From positions 4,772,001 to 4,836,000 of the forward strand of contig CM073590.1 of NCBI GenBank assembly GCA_037074705.1: a DNA stretch of 64,000 nucleotides. Direction: 5' to 3'. The DNA is from Zhengitettix transpicula (lineage: Eukaryota > Arthropoda > Insecta > Orthoptera > Tetrigidae). A program made the position numbers and the translations under genes. Below are positions 11,072-23,426 of this stretch, piece by piece; the stretch's first letter is position 1, and each line of letters starts with the position of its first letter. The notes beneath the pieces were generated by a model, which was given only the letters and a program-made list of their open reading frames with translations, was not told the origin of the DNA and did no database searches.

Positions 11072-13629
11072 ATGAAACATAATTATTTAATAATTTTCCT
11101 TTGCGTTGGTAAGTGGAATTTATTTATAATAGAATAAATGCTATTATCCGTGTTAGTCCATTATAAATATAAATTCGTCCTACAAGTTGTAGCCACTTTA
11201 TTTACAGTTTCAGTAAATATTTTTCGTCATTAACATATTAGTATTGAGTAATTATGTTATTAACATATAGTTAACAAATAACATAAATCCAACAAAGTTT
11301 GCAAATATTCACACGGATGTATCTTTACAGGATTCGTTTCTTGTGGAGGTTCCGATGGTGGTGACTTAGAAGCAGCAGGCTCTGGCGTGAGTACACTGTG
11401 TTAATATTTTTATAATACCAAAAAACAAATAATAAACAACAAAAATTGAAAAATAAATAGAGAATAAATTAAAATGTTATCATTAACAACATTATTTGGA
11501 ATCCCAGATGTTACTGCAAAATGATATATAATTCATAAGACCGTGCAAACGTTAGGTACACCTAACAGAAAGAGTAAATGATATTATAAAATGTTATAGG
11601 CAACATATGTCCATTATCTAAAAAACTAAATTCTTAATCCATGAACGCATTTGTAAATTTGTTTCTATACGTAAAGCACGGTGGAGGTGGCGGAGGAGGT
11701 GGAGGTGGTGGCCATGGCGGCGGCGGAGGAGGAGGAGGCGGTGGTGGCTACGGAGGCGGCCATGGCGGAGGCGGCGGTGGAGGAGCAAGTCTTGTGGGCA
11801 TCGCCCAAGGTGCCGTACTAGCCGCTCACTCAGCTCTGGGAAATCAGCAAGGAGCGGGCAGCCAGGCAGAGTACCAAGCAGCCAGCGCACTAGCGCAAGC
11901 CGTAGCCGCCTCCGCAGCGACAGCTCAGGCAGCTTCTGCTGGCAAGCAGGTGGGTTACGTGTATTATATTTAAAAGTTCACCTCTTATTTATTCAAAACA
12001 TATCCTTTTTTATATGGCAATGAGTAAAACACTGTTCAAAACCAGGATTATATACCTATTCATTCAACTGTCTCTGCCTTCCGTAAACTTGATAACCGAT
12101 TTAGCTTCTCAAGTAAATATGATAGGACAAAAAAAATTCTATAAGCAACTTCCAAATTTGACACAACATAAAGCGCTCATTCTAGAATAATTAATAAAAT
12201 ACTTGGATATAAATTTGATATTATCTATATTTTTCGCATTTCATAATTCTAAAATTTAATGAAGGTATAATGCTAGTCTTGTCAGATTTAATGCTTAATA
12301 GAAACTGGGATTATACGCCTATAATACATAGACATTTATGAGGTCTTACCATATTTTCATGTTTCTTACGTATGATCTACAACGATACGCTATCGTATAT
12401 ATTGTATTCACTGACAATAATTTAAATAACATTGAAACGTAGTAATTTTTATTTAGGAATAAGAAACATAACCTTAGTTGTGTATTTATCACAGAAAAAA
12501 TGAGATGTTAGCAATGTGTTACAGTACGAAAAGTGACGAGAACGTTGTTTGAAATAAATTTAACGTTTAATCATTTACGTGGCGGTATATGCACTTCAAA
12601 AATAAAACTAATAGTTAATTTTATAATTACAATTAATACACCATAACGATAAGGTTATGTAATAATAACACAGGATAATTATTTTTCAAAGAAAAACATG
12701 TCAATTTCTGAAGATTGTGTGAAGGCTACTACGTATCGAAATTCTAGAGTGGATGAAAATAACTATTTATACGTGCTATTTTATGATTCTATTCGTACCA
12801 TAATAATGGAATAATTATAATATATACGCCTCTTGGATATACTGTCAGGTGAAAATATGTTCCTAAAAAGTAGGACTAGGAATTTGTCTCCTGATAAAAG
12901 TTTTAACAACAATTGTCAGAATCATAAAGGTCGTATAAATTGATAGGGCCAATTCCTCCCAATTTCAGAAAATTCCTTAAATACAACCGAATAATTAAAT
13001 ACAACAGAATAATTGTCTAACTGGCCACATTCGTCACCAGATACTGAATACAACATATAATATGGTAGTATGTTAATCGTCTCAGCGGATAATACCACCC
13101 CGTAAATTTGCAGCATATGTATGAAGAAAAATCAGTGAAGACATTGAGTATTATTATAGTACTTTTGTTTTAGGCCATCGTGTCGCTTATCCAGCAACAA
13201 CTAAGCGAAGCGCATAGCCAGCTGGAAGGTGAGCTCCAGCAATTGAGTTTGTCGGAACAGGCAGTGACAGCTGCTCAGCTAGCAGCCAGCCAGGCACAGA
13301 GTGTTCAGGGCGCCATCTCAGCCGCAATCAACGCGGCTCAATCCTCCGGTGACGCAGGGCAGAACGTGGCGCAGGAAGCGCAAGGAGGAGTAGCGTCGCA
13401 GGCGGGAATGGTAGCACAAGCCAAGAACCGTATCAGCTCCATCGCCAGCCAACTGCAGCAGGCTGAGGCCGACTTGCAGGCCCTTCAGCAGGCTGCCAGC
13501 CAGGCAGCTCAAGCAGCACAGGCTGCTCAAGCCAACGCCAGCAGCAAGAGCGGTGGAGGCGGCGGTGGTGGCGGATATGGAGGTGGAAAGGGTGGTGGTG
13601 GTGGCGGTGGCGGTGGAAAGAAATACTAG
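11072..13629 (+). CDS. Gene B: secreted Gly-rich/Ala-rich coiled-coil protein, 273 aa (DUF745-like)
   Basis: Coding exons are 11072-11108, 11331-11386, 11677-11949 and 13174-13629; all junctions are GT-AG with phases 1, 0, 0. The 5' UTR continues upstream in exon 2 from 11050, and ATG has A at -3. Residues 1-18 (MKHNYLIIFLCVGFVSC) form a signal peptide, probably cleaved after VSC. A linker GGSDGGDLEAAGSG follows, then a Gly/His block (32-67), an Ala/Gln-rich helix of 180 residues (69-248) and a Gly tail (249-273) ending KKY. The exon 4 acceptor (TACGTAAAG) has a weak pyrimidine tract. B is the most divergent paralog: it has SSGDAGQNVAQEAQ where A, C and D have the HAQQAAQAAQAEYG type. Likely an extracellular structural protein; tissue unknown. 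Confidence 0.85.
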
Positions 13630-13656
13630 ACGATGTTATTAATTACATTACTTGAT

Positions 13657-13662
13657 AATAAA
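13657..13662 (+). terminator. Polyadenylation signal of gene B
   Basis: AATAAA, 28 bases after the TAG stop. Confidence 0.7.
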
Positions 13663-14882
13663 TGAGTTTATTTTTTCCATATATCACAGTTTTAATTTTT
13701 CAACACTAATCAAAATACAAAGCTTTAAGGAGGATGTAATTTCTGTGGTACTATTGGCGTATAGAATTCAATGTTGTTATTACATTTTAGATGACTACCG
13801 AGGGTGGTAATGAAATCTCTTTCTCGTAATATCGCTAAAAATTAAATTCTTTTTTCTAAATTGTCCTATAAATGATTAAACTTATCCTTAATTGAGGCAT
13901 TACGTATTTACATACTTTAAATATAATTGAAAATTTTGCTCGTAATATTAATATTTTAAATGCATTAATATTGAACGATGTTTGTACTATAACATTCAGC
14001 ATCGTTAAAGACTAGACCATTATTCGTCGGACTCAATTAAGGTGAAACGTAGTAAATTATCAGTAAAACAATAAAATTATTCATAAGGTAGATATTTGTT
14101 TACGTGAGGTAGTTATCAACTGATTTATTCTTTCACATACGTAGAACATGTGATGGACATACTAAAAATAAGTAAAATTATCTTCTGGAAGTATAATGCG
14201 AATAGAGGACTCACCAGACACGTATGTAGTTTGTTATAAGTTAATCTTCGTCTAGTAAACAGTTTATTTATTTCCGACAAAAGATAATTGGCACTCGATA
14301 ATTCTGCGTAATATTCTTTGGTTATTTTTTGGCCTTCTTCCATCGGTCATATCTTTTCCTGATAATGGAACAATATTCGCCAACTTCGGAGCTCATCCAT
14401 CCCGTTTCGACCCACTCTTTAGATTTTATGCAGTGTAGTAATGAATCCAAGTTTTAAAATAAAGTAATGAAACGTCCAAAAACTAGAAGGAATTACGTTT
14501 TTAAAAAGACTATAAAAATTATGAGGAATTTTCGTCCGAGATCGTTTGTGATAAATGATTAAAATTGGGCAGCGATCGCGCTTACTGGTTTTTATTAATA
14601 ACTGTTCATATTTAATACTGTGGGTACAATCCACTGACATATTTGAAAATCCAGGAAGCTCGCGTAAATTCAATTGGTAAAATTTCAATAATGAATTGTG
14701 GTGTTTACCAGTTTACCCTCGGTCAAGACGGTTTCTAGTCATGCTGAACGCTCATAATTAAAAATGAAAGATTCACCAGTTTTGAATTTAGTTGTTCACT
14801 TATTTACTTGTGAAGATTATATTTAATTTGAATCTAACTCTCTCTTAAATACTGTGGTGAGCTTACGGTTAAATTAACTATT
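13663..14882. other. Intergenic, no supported gene
   Basis: AT-rich. Two antisense open frames (72 and 89 codons, 14125-14688) show no recognisable domain or codon bias. Confidence 0.5.
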
Positions 14883-15500
14883 TGTTGGGCGCCACCTGCA
14901 AGAATTGTTCTTGCAGGAAAGGGAAATGCAATATTTAGTTATTAAAAAAAACAACAATTCATTTTCTCAGAATTTATACAAAACGAAAAGCTCTCCAGCC
15001 TGCCAGGGATGCATGTAACCCCCTCCCTTTCTCAAGATTAACCGTGGTTTTTCTCGTGGCAAACCGACGCGATACCCGGAAGCATGGAACGCGACTTACC
15101 AGGTCTGCAGCTCGGACAGGGTCGACTCCCGTTGGCGGCTATCTGTCTCATCAGCATTCGCAGAAGACCGGAGACCCACGTGCAGAACCAAAATCTTTCA
15201 GGATCAACTTTTTCTGACCACTCTCACCGACGGTCCCAATTCATCTCTTCGACCACTCTCTTGTTCGCAGACTTCTTTCTCTGCCTCCTCAAAACCCTCT
15301 CTCCTGGTTGGTCCTTGTGCCCACGTGACCCTCTTCCATCTATTTTAGGGCCATAGCCTTCCGATCATCTACCCCTTCCTTGGCCGACCCTGACCTTGCT
15401 TGCGGGACTTGCGGATTTTCCAACCCACCCCGCCATTGTCTTGTGTCTGCTGCTCGACCCCGGCAAGCCACATTCCCATGCTTCCAGGCAGTAATTAACA
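14883..15500 (-). mobile_element. Probable LTR fragment with Lys-type primer-binding site, minus orientation
   Basis: Plus strand TGTTGGGCGCCA at 14883-14894 reads TGGCGCCCAACA on the minus strand, the classic primer-binding site for a lysine tRNA. Beside it is a palindrome CCTGCAAGAA/TTCTTGCAGG and then about 600 bases of conspicuously GC-rich sequence to about 15490, as expected for an LTR read on the minus strand. No internal coding region is seen at lower coordinates, so this is a remnant or truncated copy. LTR ends are not certain. Confidence 0.4.
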
Positions 15501-15559
15501 GTTATAAAAAAATATTTTGTACAAATCAATAACGAAAAGCGCACCATAATACATACTAT

Positions 15560-16175
15560 TTTATTAAATCCAATATTCTTCGGTTGATTATCTGATGTAT
15601 CTATATTTGTTCCATTCGAATAGAGAATTGATTTTAGACTATTAACAAATTATGTAAGATCAGTAATGTACTTAAGGAAAACTAAAGGTCCAAGAATTGA
15701 ACCTCGAAGAACATTGCATGTAACTAATTCATAATCAGACAAATTGGTGACAAATTTTACTTTCGACGGCTACCTTTTGTTTTCGATTTTTGAAATTTTG
15801 ATTTCAGGAGAAATAAGGATTTTACCCGTGCTCCATAATATTCTAACTATTTTAGTAATAATTTTGATTTACTGTGATTTTCTGAAAGTTTAGAAAAGAT
15901 TCCAACTACCTTCAACCTTTCATGCAACGAAACAAGGACGTTTTACAATTGATTTTCCTGTAAGGAAAAAATATCGAAAGATAGTTAAAATATATTTAAA
16001 ATCATGAAAGATAGTTAAAATATATTTCTTCAAGAAATAAAATAATCTTATGTGAATGGTCTATCCAGAAATTTTTGTGAAAATAGGTAGCAGACAAATG
16101 GGCCTATAATTTGATACGTCACATGGAGATCCTTTCTGAAACACAGGGATAAACGTTGGGAAATATTCCAGAGGC
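15560..16175 (-). pseudogene. LINE reverse transcriptase pseudogene
   Basis: Reading the minus strand, 16165-16075 gives FPTFIPVFQKG and SNYRPICLLPIFTKISG, the typical N-terminal palm motif of non-LTR polymerases (K-x-GD...NYRPISLLP). Further on, 15765-15660 gives SDYELVTCNVLRGSILGPLV and FLKYITD, matching the C-VPQGSILGPLLF-YINDL block. The catalytic YADD/FADD position has decayed to YSNG. Several in-frame stops (for example just before the PSKVKF segment) and frame changes show that it is dead. Confidence 0.7.
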
Positions 16176-16739
16176 AAGGTATTTGTTATATATGATTAGC
16201 AGCGGAAATGCGATTATATCTGCGGACTTCTGTTTGTTATACATACATATCTTTCGGTATTAACCATTCCTAAACGAAGATTATTATAACTGCTAAGATA
16301 TGGATTTTATGTTGTTTTTTCTGATTAAAACACTTAAAGAAACATTGCTGTATAGCATGCCATGCGCCATGCAATACTTGAATCGCCACATGACGTTTGT
16401 GCCTACTAGCACCATCTCTTAGTCAGGCTGAGACGTTTCCAAAAATGATCCTAGTATAACGTTGCAACAGATTTGTGTGCGCTTTCATTTGTCATACAGA
16501 TAGGAGATAAATTTAACGACTCTTTACGAAACGCACACAGCTCAAAGAACTATGATGCGAGTGAATTTTTCGAAGAGCAGACGTAGTGAATTGATAATTA
16601 AAAATGGTAAAGCAAATGGAACATTGCTCATAAAGGTTGATAGACCATCTAACCGTTTTATTGGCACAGAGATTGTCTGAATTCGCGGTTATGTAGAAAA
16701 CAAAGGAGAAAAGTATTCCATTGATTATACGAGTGTAAA
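16176..16739. other. Intergenic, nothing recognised
   Basis: AT-rich sequence between the LINE relic and the next dispersed repeat; no supported coding. Confidence 0.4.
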
Positions 16740-17400
16740 ATATATTGTAATGCCAAATAATTACACATTAATTGTAAATTTGTTAATCTAAATTGTTAGA
16801 GAACCATATTCTTGACGTCGGTACCGAACACAAAACAATAATGTAGTAGAGCATTGTTCCTTTGTCGGAACAAGCAATAAACTTGCAGAAAAGCATAGAC
16901 AAAACATTCACACAAGCTGAACTACGAAACCTGCTAAACACAAACAGTTTTTGGTGCACATAGCCGAGCAAAAGTCAACCGAGTGAGGGAGAGACGAAGA
17001 GGAGGTTCCTGGTTCCTGATTTTGATCTAAATAATAATAATAATTTTAGAATCAGTGAGTTTTAGTAGAAGCAGTGCAAAAACCCGTCATAGTGCTTCGT
17101 AAGTCAAAAGGAACCTGGAATGCTGCCGTGAGTACCAATATAAAATAAATAATTATGTAAACCGGATTAAAAGATAGTCGTCAGATTTCGTTCTCTTCCT
17201 TTGATAAAATTTGTTAAGTAGAATCCATTTCTTTAGTATAGTTTCGTCGACAAGTAAATTTCGTCTTTGTTAATTGACGAGTAAATCTTATTATTGAAAT
17301 TTGTGTTGATAAGATTTATAAATAAATGATTAGACATTATCAAACCCAGTAATGACCCTGAGATAAATTCTATTTGTAATTATTTGTATAATTGTTTCAA
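16740..17400 (+). repeat. Dispersed repeat R2, copy 1
   Basis: It matches 62590-63490 in the same orientation, sharing 'ATTGTAATGCCAA', 'TTTGTCGGAA', 'GTCAGATTTCGTTCTCTT', 'AATTGACGAGTAAAT' and 'TTATCAAACCCAGTAA'. Divergence and indels are considerable. It may be the 5' end or LTR of a retroelement; see the right edge of the window. Confidence 0.6.
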
Positions 17401-17833
17401 AAATTGATAATAAATTAGTTTGTTTTAAAATTTGAATAATTTTTTTTATTTAAAAAGCCAATCATTATTGTATATTACAAAAAGGCTTCCACAACGTGTG
17501 GCACGAATAAATCCAAATTCAATAAATGAAATATCTCATTTTGAATATACAATATGTATGGGAGAATGAAAGCTGATAATATATAAAATGTCTGATTATG
17601 AAATGTTTCGTTTGTCTGAAAAAGTACATATTTTTCTATAATTTTGTTTTATATACAGAAATAATTACTTAAATCTATAGGATTTAGAGGAGTTTTATTT
17701 CTACTGTACGGTAAGTGAGAAGACAGGTTCACCATGGGAAGAAAGTTTCAAACTTTCGTATAAAATAATCTCGTCGTCGATATAGGCTTCCACCAATTTC
17801 GGAAACTAAAACCATTGGTCCTAAATCCTCCCA

Positions 17834-17837
<4 letters not shown>
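17401..17837. other. AT-rich spacer
   Basis: Nothing recognised before the TA microsatellite. Confidence 0.4.
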
Positions 17838-17885
<48 letters not shown>

Positions 17886-18793
17886 CAATAAAAAAAATGA
17901 AATGATTTAAATGAAAACAACAAGACAGAATGACAGCACGTTGTGGCCAATTAATGTAATAAACGAAATGAAAGGAGATTGAAATTAAACAACATTTTTA
18001 AAAAATAACAAATTAATTTAATAAACAAAATTTACTCTCTGTTGATATTTACTAATATTATGCCACGGCTTTGGTAATAACTTAATTTCAGGACCGCCTA
18101 TCGGGCCTCCAATAAAGATAGCACAACAAAATGAAATTTAAATTTACAATACACAAATATTCGTAACTTGAAAATTATTATAATTTCAATGAAATTATTG
18201 AAATCTGACAGTAAATGATATTTACAATACAAGGTGTACAGTTGAGAAATTAATTTGATTTTAACACTTCACTAACAGGCTATTTTCACTGATTCTATTG
18301 TATTTTTGTTTGCAAACACAAAACACTGTCGACGTCTTTCTGTTTCTCATTATATAATTGTTTTGTTGATTTAAGCATCACTCGCAGACCAATCGCTGTT
18401 TACAGTTTACTCTCTGCCCTCTCTAAATATCTGCTTATTCTGCTGCGTATACTGGTGATCACTGAACTGCTACATTATCAATTCAATACCTCCGCCTTCC
18501 AAATCACACTCTGCAACCTTCCAAAAACATTCTCCTCCGAGCAACTCCAACTCTGCTAAAGACTAGTTAGTGACCAACTGAACTGCTACAGTCAGCCTCA
18601 CAACACACTCCATCGCACTTTTGTCTCGCTAAAGTTCTGCACGTCTATTTATTGCTTTTCGACAATGCCCTTGGTAGTAAGCATTATCGGCTCCGTTTTC
18701 ACGTCGACAATACCATAAATCACAATGCAATGGTCTAAGAGTAACGCCGCCAATAAAATTTATTTATTAATTAATTACATATCTTTAATTACC

Positions 18794-18836
<43 letters not shown>
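17838..18836 (-). mobile_element. 0.9 kb TG...CA element in a (TA)n tract (family R3, copy 1); possible solo LTR
   Basis: A 913-base unit (17884-18796) starts TGCAATAAA and ends TTACCACA. (TA)n runs of 46 and 40 bases flank it (17838-17883, 18797-18836). Two related units of similar length occur at 21064-21964 and 26607-27534. TG...CA ends and absence of coding suggest a solo LTR; near-inverted termini (TGNNNTAATT type) also allow a MITE. Orientation is taken from the LTR reading and is uncertain. Confidence 0.5.
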
Positions 18837-18839
<3 letters not shown>

Positions 18840-20780
18840 TATGTACAAAATTTATCCATTAAGTCGAATCCCAAAAAATCTGGTGCTCCTAATATAAGAC
18901 GAAAGATAGAAAATATTACACACTGAGGCTGTCAACGTAGCTTTGATTCAAATTTATGCTTGCAACTTGAAAATTGTAATCAATGCATCATAACGACGAA
19001 CAATCGAGGATTCGACGAACTGTGGAATTATGATATAACGACTAAAACAGCTCTTCAAAACAGAATATCGCAAATCTTTCTAGAATTGACAGAAATAAAT
19101 TCGACACTTTATTCATTTCTCAAACAACAGTTTATTTTAAAACTATTTTTAGCATCAAGATGTACCTGCTATGTAGCTTGAGGAATTTATGAAGTATTTA
19201 AGGCATTTGTAATGAGAAATCATTAATACAAAAATATAGTTTGGAAAATAAAATTTTGTGAAGGATAATTTAACAGTGTTATTATTAGATCATTCTTAAT
19301 TATATTTCTAACTAAATCAATGGATTATTAAAATATTTTTAATTGCAAATATGGATTTTTTGGCAAGTAATTTTAATTATAATTGATTTTGTGTAAATAT
19401 ACCATTCTATCTGGATTACGAATTAATATATAAATCAATTATATTAACTTTTATATGTAGTCTAAATAGTAATTTCACTAGAAAATTTAAAACATAGCAA
19501 AATGGTTTAAGTCAAAGAAATGTCTTCACTCGTGTAACTATCGAGTGTGCTGATCTCTTGACAGTTGGCACACGCAGATAAAAAAGAGAGTCTAATATGC
19601 GTTGTCAACGGCCGACATGCAGACCCGTGTTGTAATTTTCGATTCATCCGATGTCGACAGTTCACAAGAGATCAGAAAACGTATCATTCTGGTTCGCAAA
19701 CAGCAATTAGTTACGTATTTCTTCTTCTCGTTTATGCATAAATCATTTTCTATAATTATCTATTTTACTTCGTTTCCTAATTTTCAAAGTGTCACTTTTA
19801 TATATAGTTTTCATTTTCGTATATTTTTATTTTGTTTTATATGTGTTTCTTACATATTTATATGTTTTGTTCTTTCTTGTATATGTGTGATACATTCGTT
19901 TTTAATTTACGTATTTTCAGGTTGTGTATTTCATTGTTGTGTTTGTCATTTATATATGTAATGATTTTTTTCGTGCCCCATTTCTTCAGCAGAGTACTAA
20001 TTGATTGGAAAAATGTGTAACGCATTTCTCCGCAGTGTTTTTCATAAAAACAAACTTTCATAGATCTCTGCACTTGGTCATAGCTTAGTTTTAAGGAAAT
20101 AATCCACCAAATCCGCCATATTATTTGAATTATTTTCTGAAAATTATTCATTTTCGGTGCTGCACAAATAAGCGTCTTCTAATGCAATCGAAATTATCCA
20201 TCTTTGTCATAAATTAATGAACAATATAATAGTAATCCTTCAAAAGGATTAACTCATTCCTTAAACATTTCTAAAATAGTCGCTCTTATTTACATACCAA
20301 ATTTGTACGCTTGCAGTTTACTTAGTTCCTAAGTGGAGCAAGGAATAAAATTTTTCCTCTGATTTTCACCTAAAAATCAGAGACTTTCATTTTATAACTC
20401 TTGGCAGATTTTTCATGAAGCGTTATGGATATTGACCATGATAACTTCCTATAATTTATATATGAACATGAAATTATTGGATTTATAACAAATTACAAAT
20501 TGAAATAATTTAAATGTCAAGAATAACCAACAGGTATTATATTTTGAAGCCTCTATGGATTCATAAAACGGTTTTATTTTAATATATCATCTTTCTATTA
20601 AAAAAGGACCATTAATTTAAGTTTTTCAAGCTCAATTTAAAATTACTTAAATTTAATAAAGTTGAAATTCCCAAATGTATCACTTAATTGCAATTTCAGA
20701 ACAATTAATAATTGAAATTATATTTATTGATATTGGGGATGACATTCAATAACAATACCAAATTTCCATAGAAGCAGCTC
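18837..20780. other. Intergenic, no supported gene
   Basis: AT-rich. A 119-codon frame at 19602-19961 begins plausibly (MSTADMQTRVVIFDSSDVDS) but becomes a Phe/Ile/Tyr run typical of translated AT-rich DNA. No splice structure was found. Confidence 0.5.
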
Positions 20781-20914
20781 TGATATCGTCTGCAAAATAG
20801 GTCCAATGACGATGCAAAGATCCGGAAATGATCACATGCACCACAATTGCACGCAATGCAACTATACTGAAACGGCGGCGATAGCGTCTGCGGAATGGGA
20901 CCAATGACATCATC
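20781..20914. promoter_or_regulatory. Duplicated CCAAT/TGACG-containing motif pair
   Basis: Two related blocks, 20781-20814 and 20879-20914, read GATATCGTCTGC...GGTCCAATGACGATG and GATAGCGTCTGC...GGACCAATGACATCATC. Each pairs a CCAAT box with a CRE-like TGAC string, 98 bases apart, in a local GC-rich patch. Function is unproven; it could be regulatory or old repeat sequence. Confidence 0.3.
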
Positions 20915-21063
20915 CGAACTCAGCACGCGAAACCCGTCGTAAGAGAATACTCAGAAGGTGCCAATCCCATGCAATATCACACAGACAAGTCACTTCATCA
21001 TTTCAAAGACTTTGTTGGAAACAATTGTGAAACAATTTAAAATATATAAATAATTATACAAAA

Positions 21064-21964
21064 TGTAATAATAAATTTATTTTACAAATATATTTAATTA
21101 GATTTTAAAATGAAGATAAACCTTACGTTATAAACAAATAAAAAGTTAAAAAGAAAGGATTTTAAATGAAAACAAGAATTCAAAATATAACAAAATTAAT
21201 TTAATAAAACAAATTTTTAACTCAGTTGAAATTTTCCAAGTTGGTATTGTCGTGCCACGGCTTAATTTTCACGGCCGCCTATCGGGCCTCCAATAGTGAT
21301 AGTTACAAAATGACAATTAAAAACTTACAATGCAAAATATTCCTGACTCAAATAATTATTTAAATAAGAAATCTGAAATTCGAAATCTGACGATAATTAT
21401 ATTTACACTATACAATTAATAAAATTCATTTTTGTTTACTTTACCCTTAGCAGTTCATCTGGTCTCGACCTCACTTGATTTTTAAAACACATCACAGAAA
21501 GGTCATATTTCACGGAATTTAAAGATTGTTTTAGTTTTCAAACACAAATCACTTACTGATCTTAACTGTTCATAATTGGTGTTTTTTAAAACTTTGATAA
21601 TTGCATGAATACGGCAATAGACGAAATACTCCAGACTGCAGACTTGTAATTCCAAACCCGGGGACTTCTAATATAACATATTTGACTAATTACAATTGCT
21701 CAATCATGGTACAAGGAACTCTGAATACGGAGTTCTAAAACACACCTTTCGCCTTCCTGGTCCAAGCAACTCTGAATATCTCAAGTTCCGTACGTCTCAG
21801 TGCTGCCTGAGGCAACAATGAAACTCTAGAAAGCAAGAATTATAGGCTCCATATACTTGTAGACAATTCTTAATCTATAATGAAATGGTCTTATATTTAC
21901 GCCGCCGATAATGAAAATTGTAAAATTTTGTTTATTAAATAATTACATATTCTTAATTACCACA
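21064..21964 (-). mobile_element. R3 element, copy 2 (901 bases)
   Basis: Starts TGTAATAATAAA and ends TTACCACA, followed by ATATAT. It shares with copy 1 the internal strings 'GCCACGGCTT', 'CCGCCTATCGGGCCTCCAATA', 'AACGCCGCC/TACGCCGCC' and the end 'CTTAATTACCACAATATAT'. Clear homology, same orientation, no coding capacity. Confidence 0.6.
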
Positions 21965-23013
21965 ATATATGTTAATAACGGTAAGCGCTAGTATGTATTC
22001 TTTGGAATAATAAAGTGGGAAAACAATACCAGATTACAATTTACGTGTATTTTTCTGAACAAGATATCGTTTGAATAATTTTAATTTCTGTAGTCCAATT
22101 AACTAGTATTACTAATTTTCTCCTTGCTTTAATTGGGTTGTTGAGATATCAAAGACAAAACTATAGCATATAAACCATTTGAAATCTCGGTTGAGTTAAA
22201 AATAATGTATTCAGGTAACGATAGTTGCATTATTATAATTAAACTTCAGAGAAAAAATATTTTTACGTAAGATTTTTCCCTTCGTTTTCGTAAGAAGTAT
22301 CGAAGTTTTTCATTTCTATACGGGGACGGTATTTTATTTTCTACGAAGACATCGCCATTATATCATACTATGTTATTACCTAAATCAGAAACTTCAAGAA
22401 TTGGTTAGAACATACAGTTTTCCTGAAACATATCATTAAGAGGATGAATTACAATCTACTCCTTATTAAGTATTACAAATTACTGCTTACAAACTATAAA
22501 AAAATTGAAACGTAACAATACACCACATCTTTTAAATTTTTGCCTTCGTAACAAAATATTTGTCTGTATTTGGCTATATTTCCTATTATTAATTTTCAAT
22601 CAGACGTAAATTTTTTCAATTTAAAATATTGGAGGGGTTGAGCAACAAGTACAGAATCGGTCTGGTATAACATTTCCATTCGAGGAGCAATGAAGATTTT
22701 GTATTTAATAGTATTCACTAAATCACTTAAATATTTCTGTTAAGTTAATTGTACAGAGTAAAAAACTGACCGAGTCCTGCCTTCCCAACATCCCTATAGA
22801 AAAAATAACCCATTAAAATCGAGTTAAAATCTATCAAGAGCAAATAATTATTGAGGAGTCCTAACTTTTAAGACGACAAGCGAAATCTTTGATATGCTAT
22901 CTATTACAAATAGAACTTCCGCATGGAACGTGAAATGTGTTAATTTAGGTATGCAGCGCAGACCAAATCCATTCCCAGCTGGATACCTTCTCTCTTTTCA
23001 TAGCTGACAAGAG
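21965..23013. other. Intergenic upstream of gene C
   Basis: AT-rich spacer without recognisable features apart from the distal promoter region of gene C (for example CATTCCCAGCTGG near 22970, partly echoed upstream of gene D). Confidence 0.4.
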
Positions 23014-23029
23014 ACTTTCACAAGTTGCA
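23014..23029 (+). promoter_or_regulatory. Shared upstream promoter element of gene C
   Basis: ACTTTCACAAGTTGCA, 46 bases before the TATA box, near-identical to the element upstream of gene B. Confidence 0.55.
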
Positions 23030-23059
23030 GGAACGCGAAAGGGGAGAGATGTACCTGTG

Positions 23060-23094
23060 TATAAATACGGGCAGCATTAGTGTCCACTGCATCA
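23060..23094 (+). promoter_or_regulatory. Core promoter of gene C
   Basis: TATAAATA at 23060-23067 and an ATCAGAGC initiator with A at 23094 (34 bases apart). Non-coding exon 1 runs from about 23094 to 23149, ending at a GTAGGT donor. Confidence 0.75.
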
Positions 23095-23426
23095 GAGCAG
23101 TTGCGCCTGCTTTAGATTCAACAATTATCCCTGTTGAAGAGAACGTCTGGTAGGTTCATATTCTCGTAAAGTTCTCAACACGTGAACTTACTTAAAACTG
23201 CCTGATCACAGTATTAGTAGAGCCTGTTTTACAATTATCTATTTTCGGTATTAAAATATAATTTCTAATTTAATGAAGTAGAATATTAAATCTTCATCGT
23301 ATTTCAGAAATAGCCTTTCTACTCACGATAATAATTGCATTTAAACTTCCTTGTTGTTTGTTGCGATTTATTTTTCTTTGGCGATTATTTAACGCATAAT
23401 TCGGTTTATTTTTCAGAGAAGACACG

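Noticed and set aside
17729..17950. Frame with a Tyr-Ile repeat
   Set aside because: Translation of the (TA)n microsatellite.
19602..19961. 119-codon frame beginning MSTADMQTRVVIFDSS
   Set aside because: Only the first 45 codons look protein-like; the rest is a Phe/Ile/Tyr run, no paralog or splice partner was found, and there is no recognised domain.
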